A stretch of DNA of 64,000 nt from the NCBI GenBank assembly GCA_001797335.1, contig MGPE01000009.1, forward strand, positions 4,090 to 68,089. Reading direction: 5' to 3'. Positions 36,538 through 45,256 of the stretch are shown here, one piece after another. Position 1 is the stretch's first letter; the number at the start of each line of letters is the position of its first letter. The notes beneath the pieces were generated by a model. That model saw only the letters and a program-made list of their open reading frames with translations, searched no databases and was not told the origin of the DNA. This stretch comes from Deltaproteobacteria bacterium GWA2_38_16. GTDB lineage: Bacteria; Bdellovibrionota; JACOXK01; 2-02-FULL-40-11. Both the position numbers and the translations under genes were made by a program.

Positions 36538-37929
36538 ATGGACGATCACAAACCTAAAATTCTCGTCGTAGATGATGAGGAAAGCTTAAGGGAATTTTTG
36601 GAAATTATGCTAAAACGAGAGGGCTATGACATTGCTACCGCCCCCGATGGAGATCAGGCCATTAAGCTTTTAACGAAAAAAAGCTTTGATATGGTCATTA
36701 CTGATCTTCAAATGCCTAAAATTCACGGCATGCAGGTTTTAGCCAAAGCCAAAGAAATTGACCCAGAACTCGTGGTTTTGGTTATTACGGCTTTTGGCTC
36801 CACAGAATCGGCTGTTGAAGCCATGAAACTAGGTGCTTATGACTACATCACCAAACCTTTTAAAATAGATGAAATTAAACTCATCATTAAAAAGGCATTG
36901 GAAAAAAGGATCTTAGCCAGAGAAAATATTTTCTTAAAGAAAGAATTGGGTGCAAAGTTTAACTTTGGAAATTTGGTAGGAAGTGCCCAATCCATGCTTA
37001 AGATCTATGATTTAATCCAGCGGGTGTGTGAAACCAAAACCAATGTGCTCATTACCGGCGAAAGCGGAACCGGAAAAGAGCTCGTGGCTAAAGCCATTCA
37101 TTATAATGGCCCTTTAAAAGATAAGCCCTTTGTAACGGTAAACTGTGGAGCCATTCCAGAAAACCTCATGGAAAGTGAAATGTTTGGGCATAAAAAAGGC
37201 TCCTTTACTGGCGCTATTTCCGATAAACTCGGCCTTTTTGAAGTAGCCAACAATGGAACTATTTTCTTAGATGAGATTGGAGAATTACCGCTTCATATTC
37301 AAGTAAAACTGCTTCGAGTTTTGCAAGATAAAACCTTTCGAAAAGTCGGAGGCACAGAAGACATTACGGTGAATGTCCGCATTATGGCAGCTACGAATAA
37401 AGAACTTGGACAGGAAGTATCTAAAGGCAATTTTAGAGAAGATCTCTACTATAGGCTCAATGTCATTCACATCCAACTTCCCCCGCTTCGCGAGAGGAAA
37501 GAAGATGTCTCTATTTTAGCTCAACACTTTTTAGAAAAGTTCAATAAGCAGCTTGGGAAAGACATTAAGAAAATTTCTAAAGAAGCCATGGATGCTCTGA
37601 GCCAGTACGATTATCCTGGAAATGTGAGAGAACTTGAGAATATTATTGAGCGAACGGTATCTTTGGAAAGAGGAGCGGCTATTTTGCCAGAAAGTTTGCC
37701 ACCGGTTATTTTTCATCCGGGTGCATTGTTAAGCAGGCGAGCTTCTCATTCAGACTTATCGGTGACAACCGATGGAGTTAATCTAGAAGAAATTGTGGGA
37801 AATCTGGAGAAAGATCTTATTGAAAAAGCATTGAAAAAAGCCGGAGGGGTAAAGAAAAAAGCAGCTAAGCTTTTAGGCATTAGCTTTAGATCGATGCGAT
37901 ACCGACTTGAAAAATATGGAATGGAGTAA
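36538..37929 (+). CDS. pilR: Sigma-54-dependent response regulator, PilR-like
   Basis: 463 residues. Receiver domain with acidic pocket VDDEE and phospho-acceptor Asp56. AAA+ domain with Walker A GESGTGKE at 174-181, sigma54 loop GSFTGA at 221-226 and FLDEIGELPLHIQVKLLRVL. The C-terminal Fis-type helix-turn-helix is around GGVKKKAAKLLGISFRSMRY. It sits 16 bp after the kinase with an AAGAAGGAGG ribosome site. Predicted targets include a pilin promoter outside this window. Confidence 0.9.
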   Translation: MDDHKPKILVVDDEESLREFLEIMLKREGYDIATAPDGDQAIKLLTKKSFDMVITDLQMPKIHGMQVLAKAKEIDPELVVLVITAFGSTESAVEAMKLGAYDYITKPFKIDEIKLIIKKALEKRILARENIFLKKELGAKFNFGNLVGSAQSMLKIYDLIQRVCETKTNVLITGESGTGKELVAKAIHYNGPLKDKPFVTVNCGAIPENLMESEMFGHKKGSFTGAISDKLGLFEVANNGTIFLDEIGELPLHIQVKLLRVLQDKTFRKVGGTEDITVNVRIMAATNKELGQEVSKGNFREDLYYRLNVIHIQLPPLRERKEDVSILAQHFLEKFNKQLGKDIKKISKEAMDALSQYDYPGNVRELENIIERTVSLERGAAILPESLPPVIFHPGALLSRRASHSDLSVTTDGVNLEEIVGNLEKDLIEKALKKAGGVKKKAAKLLGISFRSMRYRLEKYGME

Positions 37930-38677
37930 TTTCTTCTATTTGATGTTTGGGGCACTCCTTGGAAGTTTTTTAAATGTTTGTATCGTTCGTCTTCCAAAAG
38001 AAGAATCCATTATTTGGCCTTCTTCTCATTGTAGACACTGTAACAAAACACTTCCGTGGTATGATCTCATCCCTATTTTAAGTTATCTCTATCTTTTGGG
38101 ACGGTGCCAATTTTGTAAGGAAAAAATTTCTGTTGAATACCCCCTCATAGAACTCATCACAGCTTTTCTTGCGCTTTGGGTATTTCATGAATTTGGATTT
38201 AGGACGCAGGGATTTGCATACCTTATTTTTGTCTCAGCACTTCTGGTTACAACTGTCATTGATATTCACTATCGTATTATTCCAGATTCTATCAGTATCG
38301 GAGGAACGATTTTAGGATTTCTCCTCTCCTTTCATTTTTTACAAATTTCTTATATAGACTCCAGTCTGGGTATTTTACTGGGAGGAGGCGTTTTATTTAT
38401 TATTGCGTATCTATATCTCAAATTTACTGGACGAGAAGGTATGGGAGGAGGAGATATTAAATTAGCCGCCATGATAGGTGCTTTTTTAGGATATAAATTT
38501 GTCTTTTTAGTGCTCTTTATTAGCTCAATTGCAGGATCTTTGGTGGGGATTGGCCTTATCCTTATACAAAGACAAGATTTAAAATCGGCGTTACCTTTTG
38601 GTCCTTTTTTAGCCGTAGGAGCTCTTTCTTCTCTTTTTTACGGAGAGCCACTCCTCTATTGGTTAGGATATTTTTAG
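37916..38677 (+). CDS. pilD: Type IV prepilin peptidase/N-methyltransferase PilD
   Basis: Aspartic membrane protease that trims and methylates prepilins. N-terminal GSFLNVCIVRLP, a zinc-binding pair CRHC and CQFC, then polytopic helices with GMGGGDIKLAAMIGAFLG containing the catalytic G-x-G-D. 253 residues from ATG 37916; TTG 37907 is an alternative. Overlaps the end of pilR by 14 bp. Confidence 0.92.
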   Translation: MEWSNFFYLMFGALLGSFLNVCIVRLPKEESIIWPSSHCRHCNKTLPWYDLIPILSYLYLLGRCQFCKEKISVEYPLIELITAFLALWVFHEFGFRTQGFAYLIFVSALLVTTVIDIHYRIIPDSISIGGTILGFLLSFHFLQISYIDSSLGILLGGGVLFIIAYLYLKFTGREGMGGGDIKLAAMIGAFLGYKFVFLVLFISSIAGSLVGIGLILIQRQDLKSALPFGPFLAVGALSSLFYGEPLLYWLGYF

Positions 38678-38685
38678 TCTCTCAT

Positions 38686-39423
38686 ATGAAACACGCTCCT
38701 GCTTCCCAATACCATCTTAAAGACCGCCAAGAGTTTTATGATAAAACATTTAAAACCAAAGACATTCAAGATCACCCTTCTAATTACCGCTCCATTTTAA
38801 AAATACTAGAGATCCTTCGCTATGCTCAGGATGACCATTTTAAGTTTTTAGATATTTCCTGTGGCAGCGGAAGACTACTTCAAGAAATAAAAGATCTCAC
38901 GCTTAAAACCTTTGGAGGAGATTTTTCAAAAACTGCCTTGGATCTTGCTAAAGCACGCTGCCCAAAAACAAATTTTATCCTTTTTAATGGTGAAAAACTC
39001 CCTTTCAAAAATGATACCTTCTATATGGCTACAAACTGTGGTTCCCTTGAACATTATGAACATCCCCAGATGGGAATAAGTGAAATGTCTCGTGTTCTTA
39101 AAAAGGGGGGAAAAGCGTTGATTATTGTTCCCAATAGTTTTCAATGGAGACATATTGTAGAAGTATTTTGGCGAGGCGGGCTAAAAGATTCTTGGCAAAC
39201 GTATGATTTACATCTTACGAAAAGCGATTGGATAAAACTTATTCAAGAAAATGGTCTAAAAGTTTTAAAAACGTATAAATTTGAAGATGTCCCAGAGCTC
39301 ATTCAATGGAACAAGGGACAGATTAAACTAAAATCTTTTAAAAAATTCCTGCGAGATCTTTTGGCAAAATACCTATTTCCACTTAATTTTACGAAACAAT
39401 TCATGTTTTTGTGTGCTAAATAG
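38686..39423 (+). CDS. Class I SAM-dependent methyltransferase
   Basis: 245 residues. SAM motif I FLDISCGSGRLLQEI, motif II region FGGDFSKTALDLA, then FNGEKLPFKNDTFYMATNCG and MSRVLKKGGKALIIVPNS, a Methyltransf_11-like layout. Residues 43-50 (ILRYAQDD), just before motif I, are encoded by a REP palindrome. Substrate unknown. ATG 38686, 8 bp after pilD; an upstream frame would overlap pilD. Confidence 0.8.
   Translation: MKHAPASQYHLKDRQEFYDKTFKTKDIQDHPSNYRSILKILEILRYAQDDHFKFLDISCGSGRLLQEIKDLTLKTFGGDFSKTALDLAKARCPKTNFILFNGEKLPFKNDTFYMATNCGSLEHYEHPQMGISEMSRVLKKGGKALIIVPNSFQWRHIVEVFWRGGLKDSWQTYDLHLTKSDWIKLIQENGLKVLKTYKFEDVPELIQWNKGQIKLKSFKKFLRDLLAKYLFPLNFTKQFMFLCAK
38812..38832. repeat. REP-like element inside the methyltransferase gene
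   Basis: ATCCTTCGCTATGCTCAGGA then T: ATCCT/AGGAT arms, followed by GACC. Read in frame as ILRYAQDD. Same ATCCT...AGGATGAC class as 62477-62516. Confidence 0.75.
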
Positions 39424-39432
39424 GACTTCTTA

Positions 39433-39521
39433 GACAGGAGATGTCTTCCTAGTATTTCTGAGGTAAAGCGCAGGCCTTCGGGGCCGAGCCACGAAGAAAT
39501 ACTAGGAAGACATCTCCTGTC
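39433..39521. terminator. Long perfect inverted repeat between convergent genes
   Basis: 27-bp perfect arms (39433-39459 and 39495-39521; arm begins GACAGGAGATGTCTTCC) around a 35-nt loop that itself can pair GGCC with GGCC. It fills the 108-bp gap between the converging methyltransferase and ppiC genes. It may work as a two-way terminator, although no long T run follows; otherwise it is a palindromic repeat element. Confidence 0.7.
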
Positions 39522-39531
39522 CTGATGTTTA

Positions 39532-40356
39532 TTAGTCTTGAATTAAGCTTTCATTAATGGTGATTTTGGCGTTCTTTTTGAGTTTAGAAAAAAATCCTTC
39601 GTAAATTTCCTTTTGTTTTTGCACACGAATTTGATTCTCAAGCCTTCTCTTATCTGCACTTTTAAAATCGCGCACCCCGGTGAGTTTAATAATATGATAG
39701 CCATATTTGGTTCTCACCAGATCACTCACATCCCCTACTTTTTTAAGCTTAAAAGCAACTTCAGAAAATTCTGGAACCATACTGTCCCTCGTAAAAAAAT
39801 CCAAATCTCCTCCATTTTTAGCCGAGGGACCTTCAGAATATTTTTTAGCAAGCTCCGTAAAATCTTCCCCTTTTTTAATTTTATCCAAAATCTCTTGTGC
39901 TTTTTTCTTTATCTCTTCTTCTTTTTTGGCATCGGCATTGGCTTCTAACTTAAATAAAATATGACTGGCCCGAATTTCTGGACTTTCTTTAAAAGATTTT
40001 TTTAAATCTCTATCTGAAATTTTAATTTTATCAAATTGCCCATAGACTTCTTTTTCTAAAAGATGCTGAGATAAAAGTACTTTATAGTCGTATTTCATTT
40101 TTTCTTCATTGGAAACACCTTGCTTCATAGCTTCTTGAGAAGAAACTTCTAAATCAATTAGATTTTTTAAAAATTCTTTTTTGGGCATTTTAAATTTAAA
40201 CCGCTCCACATACCAATTATATCGCTGATTAAATTGCTCAAGCGTAATGGCTTGCCCATTCACTTCTGCAACTACTTGAGTGGGTTTAGCCGCTTGAGCA
40301 GAACTCATCGCCCCTATTAGAAATAATCCCAAAATATAGTGAAATCTATTTTTCAT
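39532..40356 (-). CDS. Periplasmic peptidyl-prolyl isomerase, PpiC/SurA type
   Basis: 274 residues. Signal peptide MKNRFHYILGLFLIGAMSSA, cleaved at AQA. A SurA-N-like helical region follows, then a parvulin domain (about 128-225) with RASHILFK, AKKYSEGPSAKNGGDLDFFT and VRTKYGYHIIKLTG. Acts as a chaperone for exported or outer-membrane proteins. Overlaps the upstream MATE gene by 4 bp. Confidence 0.9.
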   Translation of the reverse strand: MKNRFHYILGLFLIGAMSSAQAAKPTQVVAEVNGQAITLEQFNQRYNWYVERFKFKMPKKEFLKNLIDLEVSSQEAMKQGVSNEEKMKYDYKVLLSQHLLEKEVYGQFDKIKISDRDLKKSFKESPEIRASHILFKLEANADAKKEEEIKKKAQEILDKIKKGEDFTELAKKYSEGPSAKNGGDLDFFTRDSMVPEFSEVAFKLKKVGDVSDLVRTKYGYHIIKLTGVRDFKSADKRRLENQIRVQKQKEIYEGFFSKLKKNAKITINESLIQD

Positions 40357-41678
40357 GTTTCATGCTCCTTCGACATCAACCTATTAAACCTAAGGCTTAA
40401 AAGCAATCCCTTTAGTCCTGTCGATATAGAAATGGCCCACCAAATGGAAGACACACCAAAACCACACATATTTACAAAAAAATATGCCAGCGGATATCGC
40501 CCCAGAGTGAGGGGAATAGAAATAAGCATATAAGGACGCGTTTTCCCTATTCCATTAAAAGCCCCTTCAAAAATCATCTCCCATCCTAAAAAAAGTTCTA
40601 AAATTCCAATGATTCTTAAATACGAAGCGCCGAACGAGATCACCTGGGGATCATTGGCGCCAAAACGTACTAAAAATTCTGGAATGAGAAGAAACATCAG
40701 GCTTAAAGGAATAATGACCGCGGTAATTAAAAATCGCCCTTCATAAGCAATACGTTTCACCATTTCAAAATCTCGTCTACCCGTGTTTTGTCCCACTAAG
40801 GTTGAAACAGCGGTTGAAAATCCACCTGCAGCAAAATAGGCAAAGCCTTCTACCCGATGTGCTACCGTCACTCCAGCTAAAGGCTCCATCCCAAAACGAG
40901 TAATAATCGTAGACAGTAGGGGATAAACCATAGACCAAATGACTCGTGCAGAGGCAGTTGGAATTCCAATACTTAAAATTTTATAAAAATATGTTGTGCT
41001 AAACGTAAAAAATGTTTTTAAAGAATCAATATAGTTTTTTCGTCTTAAAAACCAAAAACGCAAAAAGAGACTTAAAAAGAAACTTAAAACTGTAGCAAAA
41101 GAAGCCCCACTCACTCCCCATTTAGGAAAAGGTCCCCACCCAAAAATAAAAAAGGGATCTAAAATCGCATTTAAAACCAAGGCCACAGATAAAATTCCCA
41201 CGGCTGTTTTTGAATCTCCATGGGCATAAAAAATTTGCCCCGTAAGCATAAAAATATAAAAAATAGGAAGTCCCAAAATAATGACTTTAAAATAATTATA
41301 CCCTGCCTGAAAGGCCGAGGGATTAAGCCCCATCCAAAGAAGTAGTGAAGGAGTTACACAAAATAAAAGGAGCATTAAAAAAAGTGCAATGAAAAGACTC
41401 AACTGAATGGCTTCTCTGGCCACATCAAATGCCATTTTTTGATTTTTAGCCCCAACCGCTTGAGAGATAAGACTGCTGCATCCCACATAAGTGACTCCCA
41501 TAAAGGATCCCAAGGCCCAATCTAAAAATCCAGCAGATGCCACTCCAGCTACCGTATCTGTGCCCAAGGAAGAAATCCAAAAAATATCGATAATATCAAA
41601 TAGTAAAAATCCTAAATTGCCAATAAATACAGGAATAGCAATTCGAATCATTTCTTTATGTAATTCTTTATTGGTCAT
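40353..41678 (-). CDS. MATE family multidrug/Na+ antiporter
   Basis: 441 residues, about twelve membrane helices in two homologous halves. The N-terminus IPVFIGNLGFLLFDIIDIFW and later GQNTGRRDFEMVKRI are MatE-like. Exports cationic drugs or metabolites by H+ or Na+ exchange; substrate unknown. It lies 4 bp after mfd in the same operon. Confidence 0.88.
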   Translation of the reverse strand: MTNKELHKEMIRIAIPVFIGNLGFLLFDIIDIFWISSLGTDTVAGVASAGFLDWALGSFMGVTYVGCSSLISQAVGAKNQKMAFDVAREAIQLSLFIALFLMLLLFCVTPSLLLWMGLNPSAFQAGYNYFKVIILGLPIFYIFMLTGQIFYAHGDSKTAVGILSVALVLNAILDPFFIFGWGPFPKWGVSGASFATVLSFFLSLFLRFWFLRRKNYIDSLKTFFTFSTTYFYKILSIGIPTASARVIWSMVYPLLSTIITRFGMEPLAGVTVAHRVEGFAYFAAGGFSTAVSTLVGQNTGRRDFEMVKRIAYEGRFLITAVIIPLSLMFLLIPEFLVRFGANDPQVISFGASYLRIIGILELFLGWEMIFEGAFNGIGKTRPYMLISIPLTLGRYPLAYFFVNMCGFGVSSIWWAISISTGLKGLLLSLRFNRLMSKEHET

Positions 41679-41681
41679 GGA

Positions 41682-44600
41682 TTAAATAACACTCGTTAAG
41701 TTTCTAACGAAGGGCAGAATATGTTTCCAGTCCTCTAGATATGCAACAAATTTATTATCCACTTTTAATTGATAGTGCTTTGGATCTTTTTTAATGAAGG
41801 TAAGTAAAACTTGAGGATCTAATGGGGTTGTCTCAGAAAATGTTAGCACCGCTTTTTGATTTCCAAAATCAAGAGCTTTTACATGTAATTTTTTTAAATA
41901 AAACTTGATCGCCATCAGTTCAAAGAGATTATATACTTGGGAAGGAAGTTCACCAAAGCGATCTTTCATTTCTGCTTCAATATCTTGAAGTTCTTCTTCA
42001 GATTCCAGAGAGGCCAACTGTCGATAAAAAGAAATTTTATCTCCCATTTCTGAAATATAATCTTGGGGTATATAAGCAGCAATTTTAATATTCATTTCAG
42101 GCTCAATAGCTTCTTTGATGTCTTCTCCCTTTAATTCCCGAACGGTTTCTTCTAAAAGATCCGTATAAAGTTCAAATCCAATAGCTGAAATCATACCGGA
42201 CTGATCTTTTCCTAAAATATTTCCTCCACCTCTAATTTCTAAATCGTGACTGGCAATTTTAAATCCAGATCCCAGTTCCGAGGCTCCTTGAATTACTTGA
42301 AGACGTTTCTTGGCATCGTCCGATAATCGCCCTTCTTCCGGAATTAAAAGATACGCATAGGCTCGTTCTCGTGAGCGCCCTACTCTGCCTCGAAGTTGAT
42401 AGAGCTGTGCCAACCCAAAAGTATCGGCTCGATCAATAATAATGGTATTGGCAGATGGAATATCAATTCCACTCCCAACAATGGTAGTACAGACTAATAC
42501 TTGAAATTCTTTATTTAAAAAATCGAGCATGATTTTTTCAATTGATGATTCTTTCATTTGCCCATGCGCAAAATGAATTTTGGCCTCCGGGACGAGCTTT
42601 TGAAGATGTTTGGTCACACCCGCAATGGTTTCTACCCGATTATGAATAAAAAAGACTTGCCCTCCTCGATGAATCTCTTGAAGCAGGGCTTCTCGAATGG
42701 TTTCATCATTAAACTGCGTCAAATAGGTTCGAATAGAAAGCCGATCTTGCGGAGGGGTATTAATAATACTGATATCTCGAATTCCCAATAGTGCCATGTG
42801 AAGAGTCCGAGGAATGGGGGTGGCTGAAAGTGTTAAAACATCCAGTGTTTTTTTTATTTTTTTAATTTTTTCTTTATGTACCACTCCAAAACGCTGCTCT
42901 TCATCGATAATAAGAAGTCCCAAATCAAAAAATTCCACATCAGAAGATAAAAGTCTGTGGGTTCCAATAATAATATCGACTTCTCCCTTTTTTAATTTTT
43001 GAACGGTTTTAAGTTGTTCTTTTTTATTTTTAAATCGGCTTAATGCATCAACCGTCACCGGAAATTGTTCCAGGCGCTTCATAAATACACGATGGTGTTG
43101 ATCTACAAGCAACGTCGTGGGTGCTAAAACAGCTACTTGTTTTTTATCCATCACCGCTTTAAAAGCCGCTCGGATGGCCACTTCTGTTTTTCCATATCCC
43201 ACATCGCCACAAATAATTCGATCCATGGGTTTAGAAGAACACATGTCAGAAAGTACTTCTTCAATGGCTTTAAACTGATCAGTCGTTTCTTCATACGGAA
43301 AGGTGGCTTCTAACTCATGAAAATAAGAATCTGCTGGGCCAAACGAAAAACCATTATACGTTTTTCGCGTGGCATAAATATTTAAAAGTTCATGAGCAAT
43401 TTCTTGAATCCCTTGTTTTACTTTTTTCTTTGTCTTAATCCATTCCTTGCCGCCCAGTTTATCTAAATTAACTTTATTTTTATCTGCACCCGAATAACGA
43501 TTAACGACATTAAGCCGATGCACTGGTAAATACAGTTTATCCCCTCCAGCATATTCAATAACCATGTAATCGCTTTCATGTTCATCAATTTTAAGACGAG
43601 TCAACCCTTGGTAAAGCCCAATCCCATGATCCACATGAACCAGGGGATCCCCAACGATAAGTTCAGCTAAATTGGTAACAAAGGGGGCTTTTTTAGAAAT
43701 GGAAATTTTAGGAATTTTCTTTCTCTCTCCAAAAATTTCTTCTTCCGCTATAAACATTATTTTTTCTTCTTCAAATCGAAATCCCTTGGAAAGAATTCCA
43801 GACACCAACACCACATCGTACATTAAAAAAGATTGATCTTGCTTTGCTTGAGCTATGGATTCCATCGAAAACACACTCTTTAATTCAAAAAATCTAAGCC
43901 CATAATGCTCCATAAGTTCTCGAAAGCGTTTTCGTTGTACCTGAGTATGTGCCACAAAGAAGATGGCCCATCCTTCTTGTCTTAAAGATTTTAATTTGAC
44001 AGCCAAAGGATGAAGAATTTCAAGACTGGTTATTTTAAGACGTTTTAAATCGTGGCGAATGTCATCATTGTCCTGGGTTTTTAACGCAAGGACCGAAGAT
44101 TTTCCTTCTAAAAATTCTAAAGGAGAAATATTCCAATACGGTTGAGGTAAAATCTTCTTCGCCCACTCTTCAGAGGGCACATAAAACTCTGCTACTTTAC
44201 AAGATATGCGTCCTTGCTCAATGGCCTTTTCATAGTCCAACTGACATTCTTTCTCAAATTCTTCTAAGTTTTTTTGAATGGCAGTTTTATCAAGATAAAC
44301 CACATTAAAAGAATCTGAAAAATAATCTAAAAAATGATCTGTTTTTGAGTAGAAAAAAGGAAGATAGTAATCAACCCCTGGAAAATAAACACGATGTTCT
44401 AAATACTCTACAATCTGATCCCGTTTTAGCTTAGCCACTCCCATTTCATCCGCACTTTGTTTCACTCGATCCATGGCCAACTGTTGAGTGGTTTTGGTAT
44501 AAATAATTTCTCGAACGGGAATAATAGAAACTTGAGAAACTTCCTCTTCAGATCGCTGAGAGGAAGCATCAAACAACCGAATGGTTTCAATAATATCGCC

Positions 44601-45140
44601 TAAAAACTCTAGTCGAAAAGGATTTTGGGTTAAAGGCGGGAAAATATCTACAATTCCCCCACGCACTGAAAACGTCCCCCGATCTTCTACGGTTGTTACC
44701 CGGCTATACCCACTTTCTATGAGTTTTAAAAACAATTGATCTCGGTTTATTTCTTCTTCTTTTTTTAAAAAGACCGTTTGCTCCATCAGCATTTCTTGGG
44801 GGATTAATCGCTGAGACAAAGCCTCAATCGTGGTCACCACACACATGTCTTTACGTTGAAGCAATCGATATAAAATTTCTAGCCGGGCAATGACGATATC
44901 TGGATGGGGTGAAAAAGTATCAAAGGGATGAGGTTCCCAGGCTGGGAAATAACCCACTTCTTCTTTACGCTGCGGAGAAAAAAATAAAAAATCCGCTACA
45001 AGTTCTTCAGCCTGTATAGAAGAATTGGCAATGATTAAAAGCGCTTTTTTTCTGTCATCCCGAGACGAAGACGAGGGATCTCTTAGAAATTTGGAGAGCC
45101 AATAAGATACACTTCCCCCCTTTAATCCACTAACAACCAC
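41682..45140 (-). CDS. mfd: Transcription-repair coupling factor Mfd
   Basis: 1152 residues. Removes RNA polymerase stalled at DNA lesions and recruits UvrA. UvrB-like N-terminal region (TVEDRGTFSVRGGIVDIFPP), CarD-like RNA-polymerase-interacting domain (GDPLVHVDHGIGLYQGL), translocase with Walker A ICGDVGYGKTEVAIRAAFKA, DEEQRFGV and the TRG motif region, and a C-terminal D7 domain. The start is GTG 45140. Residues about 21-29 (DPSSSSRDD) are encoded by a REP palindrome within an otherwise typical N-terminus. Confidence 0.96.
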   Translation of the reverse strand: MVVSGLKGGSVSYWLSKFLRDPSSSSRDDRKKALLIIANSSIQAEELVADFLFFSPQRKEEVGYFPAWEPHPFDTFSPHPDIVIARLEILYRLLQRKDMCVVTTIEALSQRLIPQEMLMEQTVFLKKEEEINRDQLFLKLIESGYSRVTTVEDRGTFSVRGGIVDIFPPLTQNPFRLEFLGDIIETIRLFDASSQRSEEEVSQVSIIPVREIIYTKTTQQLAMDRVKQSADEMGVAKLKRDQIVEYLEHRVYFPGVDYYLPFFYSKTDHFLDYFSDSFNVVYLDKTAIQKNLEEFEKECQLDYEKAIEQGRISCKVAEFYVPSEEWAKKILPQPYWNISPLEFLEGKSSVLALKTQDNDDIRHDLKRLKITSLEILHPLAVKLKSLRQEGWAIFFVAHTQVQRKRFRELMEHYGLRFFELKSVFSMESIAQAKQDQSFLMYDVVLVSGILSKGFRFEEEKIMFIAEEEIFGERKKIPKISISKKAPFVTNLAELIVGDPLVHVDHGIGLYQGLTRLKIDEHESDYMVIEYAGGDKLYLPVHRLNVVNRYSGADKNKVNLDKLGGKEWIKTKKKVKQGIQEIAHELLNIYATRKTYNGFSFGPADSYFHELEATFPYEETTDQFKAIEEVLSDMCSSKPMDRIICGDVGYGKTEVAIRAAFKAVMDKKQVAVLAPTTLLVDQHHRVFMKRLEQFPVTVDALSRFKNKKEQLKTVQKLKKGEVDIIIGTHRLLSSDVEFFDLGLLIIDEEQRFGVVHKEKIKKIKKTLDVLTLSATPIPRTLHMALLGIRDISIINTPPQDRLSIRTYLTQFNDETIREALLQEIHRGGQVFFIHNRVETIAGVTKHLQKLVPEAKIHFAHGQMKESSIEKIMLDFLNKEFQVLVCTTIVGSGIDIPSANTIIIDRADTFGLAQLYQLRGRVGRSRERAYAYLLIPEEGRLSDDAKKRLQVIQGASELGSGFKIASHDLEIRGGGNILGKDQSGMISAIGFELYTDLLEETVRELKGEDIKEAIEPEMNIKIAAYIPQDYISEMGDKISFYRQLASLESEEELQDIEAEMKDRFGELPSQVYNLFELMAIKFYLKKLHVKALDFGNQKAVLTFSETTPLDPQVLLTFIKKDPKHYQLKVDNKFVAYLEDWKHILPFVRNLTSVI
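45057..45079. repeat. REP-like element inside the mfd 5' end
   Basis: ATCCC (45057-45061) and GGGAT (45075-45079) flank a purine-rich core. The following CTCTTAGAA is shared with the ftsI element. Translated in frame as part of Mfd. Confidence 0.7.
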
Positions 45141-45216
45141 CCCTGCCGTATCTTTTTTGTTCTCCAGATAAGTTCATTTTTAACAAAATTGGCCGTAGTT
45201 ATCCAGTTGAAAGTTA

Positions 45217-45246
45217 TTGACTCGGACTCCCCTTCTATCTGATAAT
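45217..45246 (+). promoter_or_regulatory. Promoter of the DsbA-like gene
   Basis: TTGACT (45217-45222), 18-bp spacer, GATAAT (45241-45246). The -10 box overlaps a possible ATG at 45245, so the ATG at 45257 is the likely start, with a leader of about 4 nt. Confidence 0.5.
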
Positions 45247-45256
45247 GTTTTTTACT

